Origin: Saprospiraceae bacterium UBA7328
GTDB taxonomy: Bacteria > Bacteroidota > Bacteroidia > Chitinophagales > Saprospiraceae
Direction of reading: 5' to 3'
Length of the DNA stretch: 10,417 bases
Assembly (NCBI GenBank): GCA_002471345.1
Contig: DKPS01000178.1
Coordinates: 1-10,417 of the forward strand
The notes under the pieces were generated by a model that was not told where the DNA came from, searched no databases, and worked only from the letters and a program-made list of their open reading frames with translations. The translations under genes and the position numbers were made by a program. Shown here one piece after another: positions 1 through 6,434 of the stretch. How positions within the stretch are numbered: the stretch's first letter is position 1; each line of letters starts with the position of its first letter.

Positions 1-40
1 ATAATTGTAGTTTTATACCACTTGTATTTGTGTTTAATTG

Positions 41-69
41 TTGACTTTATCCGTCACTATATATATATT
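41..69 (+). promoter_or_regulatory. Possible sigma70-like promoter of the hipBA operon
   Basis: TTGACT at 41-46 and TATATT at 64-69 are separated by exactly 17 nt, which is close to the bacterial housekeeping consensus. A start of transcription about 7 nt after the -10 box would fall only a few bases before the hipB ATG at 79, so the mRNA would be nearly leaderless. Bacteroidota usually use a different promoter pattern (TTTG near -33 and TAnnTTTG near -7), and I see no good match to it here. The match could be chance in AT-rich DNA. Confidence 0.35.
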
Positions 70-72
70 AGT
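56..72. promoter_or_regulatory. AT-rich near-palindrome, candidate HipB operator
   Basis: ACTATATATATATTAGT has perfect ACTA/TAGT ends around an AT-alternating core. It covers the proposed -10 box and ends 6 nt before the hipB start. HipB-family proteins bind inverted repeats in their own promoter and repress it, so the position fits an autoregulatory operator. A second small inverted repeat, ATAC-N5-GTAT, lies at 15-27. Neither resembles the E. coli TATCC-N8-GGATA operator, and AT-alternating DNA is self-complementary by nature. Confidence 0.25.
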
Positions 73-78
73 ATTCTA

Positions 79-426
79 ATGATGGATATAGACAACAAAA
101 ATAAATACTCAAATGATAATTTTCTCTTAGGTAAGATAGGAGCATTTATCAAATACCATCGTAAAAACCAGAATAAGACCCAAAAGATACTAGCTCATGA
201 AGCAGGTGTCAATCGTTCTACTCTCAGTGAATTTGAAAATGGTAAAAATTCCAATATCATCACACTGATACAGATCCTTAGAGCACTAGATCAGCTATCA
301 GTATTGGATACTTTTGAAATAAAAGAAACCATCAGTCCATTGGCATTAGCTAAACTTAGAAAAAAAGAAAGGCAACGTATAAGAACTAAAAAGAAAACAA
401 TTCCTCTGTCTAAAAGTGATTGGTAA
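79..426 (+). CDS. hipB: HipB-like antitoxin, XRE-family helix-turn-helix DNA-binding protein
   Basis: The 115-residue protein is the antitoxin and autorepressor of the adjacent HipA kinase. Residues about 18-72 form an XRE/Cro-type helix-turn-helix domain (IGAFIKYHRKNQNKTQ, then LAHEAGVNRSTLSEFENG, then an ITLIQILRAL helix). Residues about 93-106 form a very basic tail (KLRKKERQRIRTKKK). The protein ends in SDW; E. coli HipB (88 residues) also ends in tryptophan, in a flexible tail that contacts HipA and is involved in Lon turnover. The reading frame is open back to position 22, but the 19 upstream residues (MYLCLIVDFIRHYIYISIL) do not belong to the family and lie in promoter-like sequence, so I start at ATG 79; the next codon is also ATG. 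Its TAA overlaps the hipA ATG by one base, as is typical for toxin-antitoxin pairs. Confidence 0.88.
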   Translation: MMDIDNKNKYSNDNFLLGKIGAFIKYHRKNQNKTQKILAHEAGVNRSTLSEFENGKNSNIITLIQILRALDQLSVLDTFEIKETISPLALAKLRKKERQRIRTKKKTIPLSKSDW

Positions 427-1730
427 TGATCGACACTGCATTGGTTAAAATGTGGGGCCAACTGATAGGAGCAATCAGTTGGGATGATAATACAGGAATA
501 GGATCCTTCGAATATGAACCAGAGTTTATAAAAAATAGATTAGACCCAGCTCCGATCATTATGCCAACAGAGAATGCAGAAGGAAATATCTTTTCATTTC
601 CGTCACTTCGTGATAATGCCACATTCAAGGGGGTGCCAGGATTATTAGCAGATATCCTCCCAGATAAATATGGTAAGGCCATAATTAATAATTGGCTTAT
701 TAGAAATGGAAGACCTTCTGATAGTCTCAACCCTGTAGAAACACTTTGCTTCATAGGAGAGCGCGGAATGGGAGCAATTGAAATAGAGCCTACTATACCC
801 AAATCTAGTAGACGTACCACTAAAATAGAATTGGATTCACTCATATCTATAGCTGCTGATATCCTCGCTGGAAGACAAGACTTCAAAACTGATATCAGTA
901 AAAATGAAGAGAAAGCTCTGGTGGATGTGCTCAAAATAGGAACCTCAGCGGGTGGTGCCAGAGCTAAAGCCGTAATAGCCTATAATGAAAAGACTAAACA
1001 AGTTAGAAGTGGACAAGCAAAAGCTCCAAGAGGATATGAGCATTGGCTCATTAAGTTTGATGGGGTGATGGACAGTCAGTTTGAAGAAAGCCAAGGATAT
1101 GGACGAATAGAGATGGCTTATTATCATATGGCCACTGCAGCTGGAGTGGAAATGATGCCATGTAATTTGCTGGAAGAAAATGGAAGAGCCCATTTCATGA
1201 CTAAAAGATTTGATAGAGTAGGGAGCAGTGAAAAACTTCATCTTCAGAGCTTTTGTGCTATGCGACATTTCGATTTTAATGATGTACATCTTTATAGTTA
1301 TGAGCAGCTATTTGAAACCATGAGGATGCTTAGATTGACCTATCCTGAGGCCAATCAAATGTTCAGAAGAATGATATTTAATGTCATGAGCCGAAACTGT
1401 GATGATCATACCAAGAACTTTGCATTTCTCATGCATCAAACTGGTAAATGGACACTGTCACCTGCATATGATATTTGCCATGCTTACCGTCCTGGGAGCA
1501 AATGGGTAAGTCGTCACGCATTGAGTATCAATGGTAAAAGAGAGGACCTTACAAGGGAGGACTTAATGGAAGTTGCCAAAAATATGAACATTAAAAAGGC
1601 CAGGTACATCATCCAACAAGTACAAGAAGCGGTATCCAATTGGACCAGTTTTGCTCAGGAAGTTGATGTGAATTCTAAAAAGATTAAAGCAATTGAGTCC
1701 ACCTTATTATACAGTGACTTTAATATATAA
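426..1730 (+). CDS. hipA: HipA-like toxin, serine/threonine protein kinase
   Basis: The 434-residue protein (E. coli HipA has 440) is a kinase toxin of the HipA family; E. coli HipA phosphorylates glutamyl-tRNA synthetase and halts translation, while the target here is unknown. Residues about 7-105 are the HipA N-terminal subdomain (VKMWGQLIGAISWD, then FEYEPEF). The loop GTSAGGARAK at 172-181 aligns with E. coli SVAGAQEK so that Ser174 matches the autophosphorylated Ser150 and Lys181 is kept. NCDDHTKN at 324-331 supplies the catalytic Asp326, and YDI at 348-350 supplies the metal-binding Asp349; their 23-residue spacing equals that of E. coli Asp309 and Asp332. MTKRFDR at 258-264 is another family motif. 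The ATG at 426 shares its A with the hipB TAA, implying translational coupling; a TTG at 420 in the same frame is less likely. All key residues are intact, so the kinase should be active. Confidence 0.93.
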   Translation: MIDTALVKMWGQLIGAISWDDNTGIGSFEYEPEFIKNRLDPAPIIMPTENAEGNIFSFPSLRDNATFKGVPGLLADILPDKYGKAIINNWLIRNGRPSDSLNPVETLCFIGERGMGAIEIEPTIPKSSRRTTKIELDSLISIAADILAGRQDFKTDISKNEEKALVDVLKIGTSAGGARAKAVIAYNEKTKQVRSGQAKAPRGYEHWLIKFDGVMDSQFEESQGYGRIEMAYYHMATAAGVEMMPCNLLEENGRAHFMTKRFDRVGSSEKLHLQSFCAMRHFDFNDVHLYSYEQLFETMRMLRLTYPEANQMFRRMIFNVMSRNCDDHTKNFAFLMHQTGKWTLSPAYDICHAYRPGSKWVSRHALSINGKREDLTREDLMEVAKNMNIKKARYIIQQVQEAVSNWTSFAQEVDVNSKKIKAIESTLLYSDFNI

Positions 1731-1738
1731 TTTGAAAA

Positions 1739-2866
1739 ATGAAAGAATTGCAACTTAAGGCAGTTACAATAGCCAAAAAAGCAGAGGATCGAAAAAGAGA
1801 AATTGAGTCAGATAGAAATATTCCTATAGACCTTATATCTGAAGTAAAAGAAGCGGGCCTGGTTAGAATGTGGGCTACTTCTGAATGTGGTGGTACTGAA
1901 ACTTCTGTATCAGAAGTATCTAGCATTATAAGCAGAATGGCATACTATAGCGGGTCTATGGCTTGGGTTACAGGAGTGACTAATTGTTCATCGTTGATCA
2001 CCGGTTTTATATCTGATGAAATGGCCCAAGGCTTATACCAAAAAGATAATGCTATGATAGGAGGTTTTGCTGGACCTACAGGAATGGCTACTATGGAAGG
2101 AAATCAATTAAGGGTGAAGGGCAAGTGGTCGTGGGGATCTGGAGTGACTCATTGCAGCCATATCGTTGCCGGGACTGCCATCATCGAAGGAGATAAAATG
2201 GTAGGTACAGCAATAGTTTTTTTTAATCCAGATGAAGTGACATTTCATGACAACTGGCAAGTAATGGGGCTGAAAGGAACACATAGTATTGATTATTCTG
2301 TGAAGTCTACTCTTATTCCCAAAGAGAGGTGGACATATTTTCCAGTGAAAAGCCCAATAGGTGAGTCTCTACTTTACCGTTTTTCATTTTTAGGTGCATT
2401 ATCTGTCTCTATAGCTGCCGTAGGAAAGGGAATGGCTGAGAGAGCATTAGACGAAATAAAAAAAATCGCCATGATAAAAAGTCCTTTTGGACAAGGTAAA
2501 CTACTCTCTGATCGACCTGACTTCCAAGAGCACATGGCTAAAGCTATAGGCAACTATAAAGCGGCGGAATCCTTGCTAAAATCCACAATCACTGAAGTAG
2601 AACAAGAAGTGAAAAGTGGGCCTTGTAGTATAAAATCAAAAGCAAATCTAAGACTTGCTACAGCTCACGCCACTGTTTTGAATACTGAGGTAGTTAATTC
2701 TTGCTATCATCTTGCAGGTGGCTCTGCTATTTGGCAAGATGGAAAACTAGAAGAACTATTCCGTGATATGAATGTGGTGAGCCAACATGGAATGGTAAAT
2801 AGAGGGAATTATCGTACTGCAGGTGCTGTTCATTTGGATAGGGTAGTACCAGAGTTTTTATTATAA
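1739..2866 (+). CDS. Acyl-CoA dehydrogenase-fold flavoprotein, probably a two-component (group D) flavin monooxygenase
   Basis: The 375-residue protein has the acyl-CoA dehydrogenase fold: an N-terminal helical domain (1-about 105), a central beta domain with the substrate/flavin segment GKWSWGSGVTHCSHIV at 128-143 and the loop GLKGTHSID at 177-185, and a C-terminal helical bundle (about 210-375). True dehydrogenases have a catalytic glutamate followed by a YEG-type motif; here the C-terminal part instead reads LFRDMNVVSQH at 340-350, the Arg-Asp...His signature of reduced-flavin-dependent monooxygenases such as HsaA, HpaH-like and DszC-type oxygenases. Known members hydroxylate or oxidise aromatic, steroid or sulfur compounds using FMNH2 or FADH2 made by a separate reductase. 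No flavin reductase gene is in the window. The start lies 8 nt after the hipA stop, so cotranscription with hipBA is likely. The substrate cannot be inferred. A specialised acyl-CoA oxidoreductase remains possible. Confidence 0.82.
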   Translation: MKELQLKAVTIAKKAEDRKREIESDRNIPIDLISEVKEAGLVRMWATSECGGTETSVSEVSSIISRMAYYSGSMAWVTGVTNCSSLITGFISDEMAQGLYQKDNAMIGGFAGPTGMATMEGNQLRVKGKWSWGSGVTHCSHIVAGTAIIEGDKMVGTAIVFFNPDEVTFHDNWQVMGLKGTHSIDYSVKSTLIPKERWTYFPVKSPIGESLLYRFSFLGALSVSIAAVGKGMAERALDEIKKIAMIKSPFGQGKLLSDRPDFQEHMAKAIGNYKAAESLLKSTITEVEQEVKSGPCSIKSKANLRLATAHATVLNTEVVNSCYHLAGGSAIWQDGKLEELFRDMNVVSQHGMVNRGNYRTAGAVHLDRVVPEFLL

Positions 2867-2941
2867 TTATCTAATCCAAGTTGTACCAACATATTAATCT
2901 TCCATTTTTAACTTGCCTTCCAGTCTAAACTAAAAAGAGAT

Positions 2942-3814
2942 ATGTCTTATACCACCATCAAATATGAGATAAGTGAATACATCCTTACTATTACACTCAA
3001 TCGTCCAGATGCACTCAATGCATTCACTGTAGAAATGGCAAATGAGCTAATCCACGCTTTTAATACAGCTAGTGAAGATGATAATGTAAGAGCGGTGGTA
3101 GTCACTGGGGCTGGAAGGGCCTTTTGTGCAGGGATGGATCTGTCAGTGGCAGGAAATGTATTTGGACTGAATGAAGGGATGAAGCCGACAATGGAAGATA
3201 TGGAGAGCAAGTTTGAGGATCCTGACTTTGTAAATGGAGTAAGAGATACTGGGGGGATGGTGACATTGGCTATATATGATTGTAAAAAACCAGTAATTGC
3301 GGCGATTAATGGTGCCGCTGTAGGGATAGGGGCTACAATGACCTGTGCGATGGATATAAGGTTAGCATCTGAGTATGCTCGAATTGGATTTGTATTTAAT
3401 AAAATTGGGATTACTCCAGAAGCCTGTTCTACCTGGTTTTTACCCCGTATTGTGGGCATCTCTACTGCTTTAGAATGGTGCTATTCTGGAGATGTAATGA
3501 AGCCAGATATTATGAAAGAAGCAGGTTATGTCAAGGATGTCTATGCGGCAGCGGAACTTCTTGATGAAGCATATAAAATTGCCAAGCGGATAACTGAGCA
3601 TAGTCCCGTAGCTATTGCCTTAACTAGACAGATGATGTATCGCAATGCTGCAAAAGATCATCCTGTAGAAGCTCATAAGGTGGATTCGTTAGCTATTTAT
3701 TATGCTAGTTTGAAAGATGGTAAAGAAGGGGTGTCTTCTTTCTTAGAGAAGAGAGCGCCAAATTTTAAATCGGAATCTTCAGATATGCCTCCTTTTTATC
3801 CTTGGTGGGAATGA
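2942..3814 (+). CDS. Enoyl-CoA hydratase/isomerase (crotonase) family protein, isomerase-like active site
   Basis: The 290-residue protein is a crotonase-fold enzyme acting on acyl-CoA thioesters in the cytoplasm. The two oxyanion-hole segments are clear: GRAFCAGMDLS at 58-68 and NGAAVGIGATM at 123-133. The two catalytic glutamates of classical hydratases are missing: the first site reads GIGAT and the second falls in FVFNKI. Instead TPEACSTWFLPRIVG at 158-172 places Glu160 where peroxisomal-type delta3-delta2-enoyl-CoA isomerases (ECI2/ECI1) have their single catalytic glutamate in a PEGCSS motif. Double-bond isomerisation is therefore the better guess, while hydratase or other crotonase activity is not excluded. 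Residues about 70-106 form a longer acidic insertion before the second oxyanion segment, and the C-terminus is aromatic (PPFYPWWE). It lies 75 nt after the flavoprotein gene on the same strand. Only a weak purine-rich ribosome site (AAAAAGAGAT) precedes the ATG. Confidence 0.88.
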   Translation: MSYTTIKYEISEYILTITLNRPDALNAFTVEMANELIHAFNTASEDDNVRAVVVTGAGRAFCAGMDLSVAGNVFGLNEGMKPTMEDMESKFEDPDFVNGVRDTGGMVTLAIYDCKKPVIAAINGAAVGIGATMTCAMDIRLASEYARIGFVFNKIGITPEACSTWFLPRIVGISTALEWCYSGDVMKPDIMKEAGYVKDVYAAAELLDEAYKIAKRITEHSPVAIALTRQMMYRNAAKDHPVEAHKVDSLAIYYASLKDGKEGVSSFLEKRAPNFKSESSDMPPFYPWWE

Positions 3815-3837
3815 GTTTGAAACTATTATGAATTAGA

Positions 3838-3859
3838 GTGTTTATATCGCTATAAACAC
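3838..3859. terminator. Perfect 9-bp hairpin between convergent genes, candidate bidirectional terminator
   Basis: GTGTTTATA at 3838-3846 and TATAAACAC at 3851-3859 are perfect inverted repeats around TCGC. On the minus strand the loop reads GCGA, a GNRA-type tetraloop. The hairpin sits between the stop codons of the converging crotonase and membrane-protein genes and includes the TAA of the latter. The stem is AT-rich and neither side has a clear T-run, so intrinsic termination would be weak; it could instead stabilise the 3' ends of the mRNAs. Confidence 0.4.
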
Positions 3860-4477
3860 ATTAGTCATCAGAGCAATAAAATAAACTATGAACCCGGACA
3901 AAATAATTTTATAGGGTTGATAATTGCGACTATTCGCCTTGTCCCAATATATCAAAACGACCAATAAGAGAATAGATCCTCCATATGGAATTATTTCACT
4001 TAATGCTCCTCCTAATCCCAACCATATTCCGCAAATGCGACCCAAAGTAGGGCCAATGAAAATTAAAGCTGTGCCTATCATATACCTCATATGAACAGTA
4101 ACATCTTTTACATTTTTCATTGCCATATAATAGAAGGGGACCAATAGCAATATGTCAAAAATGGGATGTAGCAATGAGCTTCCATTTTGGTAAGATTTCA
4201 TCATTTGGGGAATAAATGAAAGTATCAACAAAGGAAATATGACATAAGATGATTTACCTAATGCTCTATGCAAAGTCACTTTTTTATAACGAATCAATAA
4301 GGGTTGTGCAATCAACATGAATAACCAAGCAGATGCTGCAAGTGCATGTAAATGATTATACATATCACCTGCATTACCTTTTGGCAGATGCATGAAGTAA
4401 GTTTTATAAAAGCCTAAAAAAGTTATCGGAATGAGTAATGCGAATGCATAACCAAGGTTTCTGTAAGCTTTTTCCAT
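3842..4477 (-). CDS. Seven-helix integral membrane protein of unknown function
   Basis: The 211-residue protein has about seven hydrophobic segments, at roughly 9-27, 43-62, 73-92, 107-126, 132-151, 165-182 and 188-208, and little else, so it sits in the inner membrane. Histidines and charged residues recur at the ends of the helices: YNHLHA before the second, VTLHRALGK between the second and third, LLHPIFD at the fourth and TVHMRYM at the fifth. Such placement resembles small haem- or quinone-binding membrane proteins, but I do not recognise the family and no ligand can be assigned. The frame is open to 4573, but those 32 extra residues are not hydrophobic or family-like, and MEKAYRNLGYAFALL at 4477 gives a natural start just before the first helix. 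It is 194 nt downstream of the hydrolase gene on the same strand, so an operon is uncertain. Its stop lies inside the hairpin shared with the converging gene. Confidence 0.72.
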   Translation of the reverse strand: MEKAYRNLGYAFALLIPITFLGFYKTYFMHLPKGNAGDMYNHLHALAASAWLFMLIAQPLLIRYKKVTLHRALGKSSYVIFPLLILSFIPQMMKSYQNGSSLLHPIFDILLLVPFYYMAMKNVKDVTVHMRYMIGTALIFIGPTLGRICGIWLGLGGALSEIIPYGGSILLLVVLIYWDKANSRNYQPYKIILSGFIVYFIALMTNVFIAI

Positions 4478-4588
4478 AAGTAGGTTTGTTTGATGAAAAA
4501 TACAAATAATTTGATCATGAGAACTCCATAATGATTTGACATACATACTTTCTCTTATAAGGAAATTATGCAATCAGCATCAAGAAAT

Positions 4589-4620
4589 GCGATATCGCCT
4601 TACTGATGTGCTTGGACATC
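4589..4620. repeat. Adjacent palindrome and small hairpin in the spacer between hydrolase and membrane-protein genes
   Basis: GCGATATCGC at 4589-4598 is a perfect 10-bp palindrome. Seven bases on, GATGT at 4605-4609 and ACATC at 4616-4620 form a 5-bp stem with a 6-nt loop. They lie 52-83 nt after the hydrolase stop in the minus direction and could act as a weak terminator or as a regulator site for the membrane-protein gene. No T-run follows. The rest of the spacer (4478-4671) shows no feature I can support. Confidence 0.2.
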
Positions 4621-4671
4621 TGGTGAAGGATATTATTGCCTAACTAATCAAATCTTGAAATAGCAAGGATT

Positions 4672-6123
4672 TCAATCACCACGATAGATTTTCAACTCTA
4701 ATAGTTCATATTGTTCATCGATTTTTTCAGGATCAGCTTCTTGTATATTTTTTAGATGTTTATCAAAAAAAGTAGTGACAAGTTTGGTGACTATTTCCAT
4801 CCCAAGATAGGGGTCAATGTCACCCGTACCTGCAACTGACTGAATAGGAATCATAAAGGGTATATCCATAAAATTTGGATGACCTGATTTCAGCAATTTG
4901 CTTTCATAAAAGTAGTCAGTACTCTTGTTGATATAGATGTGTGAGTTTATGTCTTCATGCTCAGCTGGCCAATCCGCTGAAACATAGAGAAAGGGTATGT
5001 TATAGATTGTATCAATCAAATTACCCCATGTTATACCGTCTAAGTTCACTCCTGCCTTCACTCGACTATCTTTTGCCGCGACCATTCCGGCAGCCCCACC
5101 TCCATTAGAATGCCCCATAACGGCTAATTGGTCAAGTTCTAACTTGTTTTTCAGGAAGCCTTTTTTATTCCATTCAAAGACTATGTCAATTGTAGTGGAG
5201 ATGTCTTCAGCCCAGCGATCTACTGATTTACTTTCGTAAAACTCTTTCACAGCCTTTCTCACTATTGGATGCCTTTTATCAAACACCAACTTGTTTTTAA
5301 ATGCCTCAATAAGTGGCTTCATAGCTTCCATCCCTCCGGATGAAATTTCTCTCTGAAAGTTATAATCAAAATACTTTATTCTTCCATCTGGGAAAGTAGC
5401 ACCAAGGCTTTCGTAAGTATGATTCATGTTGATAATGACATATCCTTGACTGGCTAACTCAGTCAAAAACGCATAGTAACCTGTAGCCTTCGACCCATAA
5501 CCATGAGAAAAAATAAGTAAAGGAAATGAGCCATTTGCTACAGGGATATCTGAATAAGCATATGTTTTAATATGATCGAGATAGTCCATCGTCTCTGGTG
5601 GCAATCCATACTTCATTGCAAAGCCTGCTCTACTGCCCTTGTCAACATACTTCTCACTTTTCAAAGATGAAACATCAGATTCACTAGGATACCAGATTTT
5701 ATATAATAGCTCTCGTTTGTCATTTGGATCTTTTGTAATGATTTCGTCTCGTTCAGTTTGTACATGAATCAGTTTTGTGCCGACATTATAGCTCCCCCTT
5801 GGTTCCGGTAATTCAAATACAGGTAGTAGTGAGGGAAGAATAAAAGACAGGGTCAATACAACAAGAAACACTATTGTTCTAAGTATCTTGACAACAATAT
5901 TCAGACTTTTTGCTTTGGGGCTAAATGCAGAGATTATAGCTGCGAGCCAAATCAAATATGAAGGTATCATCTGCCATCTGTATCCATTTAAAAACAATTG
6001 TAAAGTCAGAGCGAATAACAATAACCCTATTATATATTTAGTGCTAATGATTTTATCGATAAAATGGCCGAATCCTATGAATGACGCAGAAACTATTATT
6101 AGTATTATTTCAAAAAATTGCAT
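4672..6123 (-). CDS. Membrane-anchored alpha/beta hydrolase, platelet-activating-factor acetylhydrolase-like
   Basis: The 483-residue protein has four predicted transmembrane helices (about 4-22, 31-47, 53-69 and 78-104) followed by an alpha/beta hydrolase domain (about 110-465). The lysine/arginine-rich loop between helices 3 and 4 (SPKAKSLNIVVKILR) should be cytoplasmic, which places the catalytic domain in the periplasm. Catalytic features are complete: the oxyanion segment IFSHGYG at 204-210, the nucleophile elbow GHSNGG at 337-342 with Ser339, Asp362 in NLDG, and His415 in SGHPNF. Order and spacing match the family of plasma PAF acetylhydrolase (lipoprotein-associated phospholipase A2), which cleaves short or oxidised acyl esters from phospholipids. 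A general esterase, cutinase-like or dienelactone hydrolase-like role is also possible. ATG 6123 is preceded by AATAAGAG, a reasonable ribosome site, and starts directly with the first helix. The substrate is unknown. Confidence 0.83.
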   Translation of the reverse strand: MQFFEIILIIVSASFIGFGHFIDKIISTKYIIGLLLFALTLQLFLNGYRWQMIPSYLIWLAAIISAFSPKAKSLNIVVKILRTIVFLVVLTLSFILPSLLPVFELPEPRGSYNVGTKLIHVQTERDEIITKDPNDKRELLYKIWYPSESDVSSLKSEKYVDKGSRAGFAMKYGLPPETMDYLDHIKTYAYSDIPVANGSFPLLIFSHGYGSKATGYYAFLTELASQGYVIINMNHTYESLGATFPDGRIKYFDYNFQREISSGGMEAMKPLIEAFKNKLVFDKRHPIVRKAVKEFYESKSVDRWAEDISTTIDIVFEWNKKGFLKNKLELDQLAVMGHSNGGGAAGMVAAKDSRVKAGVNLDGITWGNLIDTIYNIPFLYVSADWPAEHEDINSHIYINKSTDYFYESKLLKSGHPNFMDIPFMIPIQSVAGTGDIDPYLGMEIVTKLVTTFFDKHLKNIQEADPEKIDEQYELLELKIYRGD

Positions 6124-6434
6124 CTCTTATTTTGCTTTGGTTTTGCGTCTGTAAGATTCGATAATTCCAAGGAATGAGAAAAGGTCATATCCAGTTTAAA
6201 ACCTGCATTTTGTCGACAATACTTAAATTTTAGTTTCGATAAGTTCTTAATAAGTAAATCAGATAAAACTAGATAGCCTGTTTTTTAGAAAAGTTTCATT
6301 ATTCTAATGATGTTTTTCAATTAGATTTTATTTTAGATTCTAGATGATTTTACCGAATAGATACCTGAAATCATAGAATCTTAATTCAAATCATGCTATT
6401 TAAAATATGGGATAATGTGATGCTCTTTTTATGT
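6124..6434. other. Non-coding spacer between the haem lipoprotein and hydrolase genes
   Basis: This 311-nt AT-rich stretch has no convincing gene on either strand. It should hold the 3' untranslated region of the haem lipoprotein gene and the promoter of the hydrolase gene, both read on the minus strand. I found no clear TAnnTTTG promoter box, no strong terminator and no riboswitch-like structure. Loosely repeated TTAGATT/TAGATT words occur around 6322-6345, and a weak GAAT/ATTC dyad lies near 6377-6388; both are what AT-rich sequence gives by chance. Confidence 0.6.

Noticed and set aside
22..78. N-terminal extension of HipB from ATG 22
   Set aside because: The 19 extra residues are hydrophobic and unlike the family, and the DNA there looks like promoter and operator sequence; ATG 79 gives a normal antitoxin.
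550..561. Search for a CRISPR array, insertion-sequence ends or tandem repeats across the window
   Set aside because: Reading both strands from end to end gave no regularly spaced repeats, transposase gene, tRNA or attachment-site-like duplication; the coordinates here are only a placeholder for the whole window.
4478..4573. 32-residue N-terminal extension of the seven-helix membrane protein from ATG 4573
   Set aside because: The extension is not membrane-like, and the internal start at 4477 stands immediately before the first helix as expected.
4521..4643. Plus-strand open frame of 40 codons ending VLGHLVKDIIA, possibly a gene remnant
   Set aside because: It has no start codon near its beginning, no recognisable domain, and frames of this length are common by chance in AT-rich spacers.
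5888..6154. Plus-strand 88-codon frame opposite the hydrolase start
   Set aside because: It is antisense to the transmembrane region of the hydrolase and has no family features; it is a shadow of the real gene.
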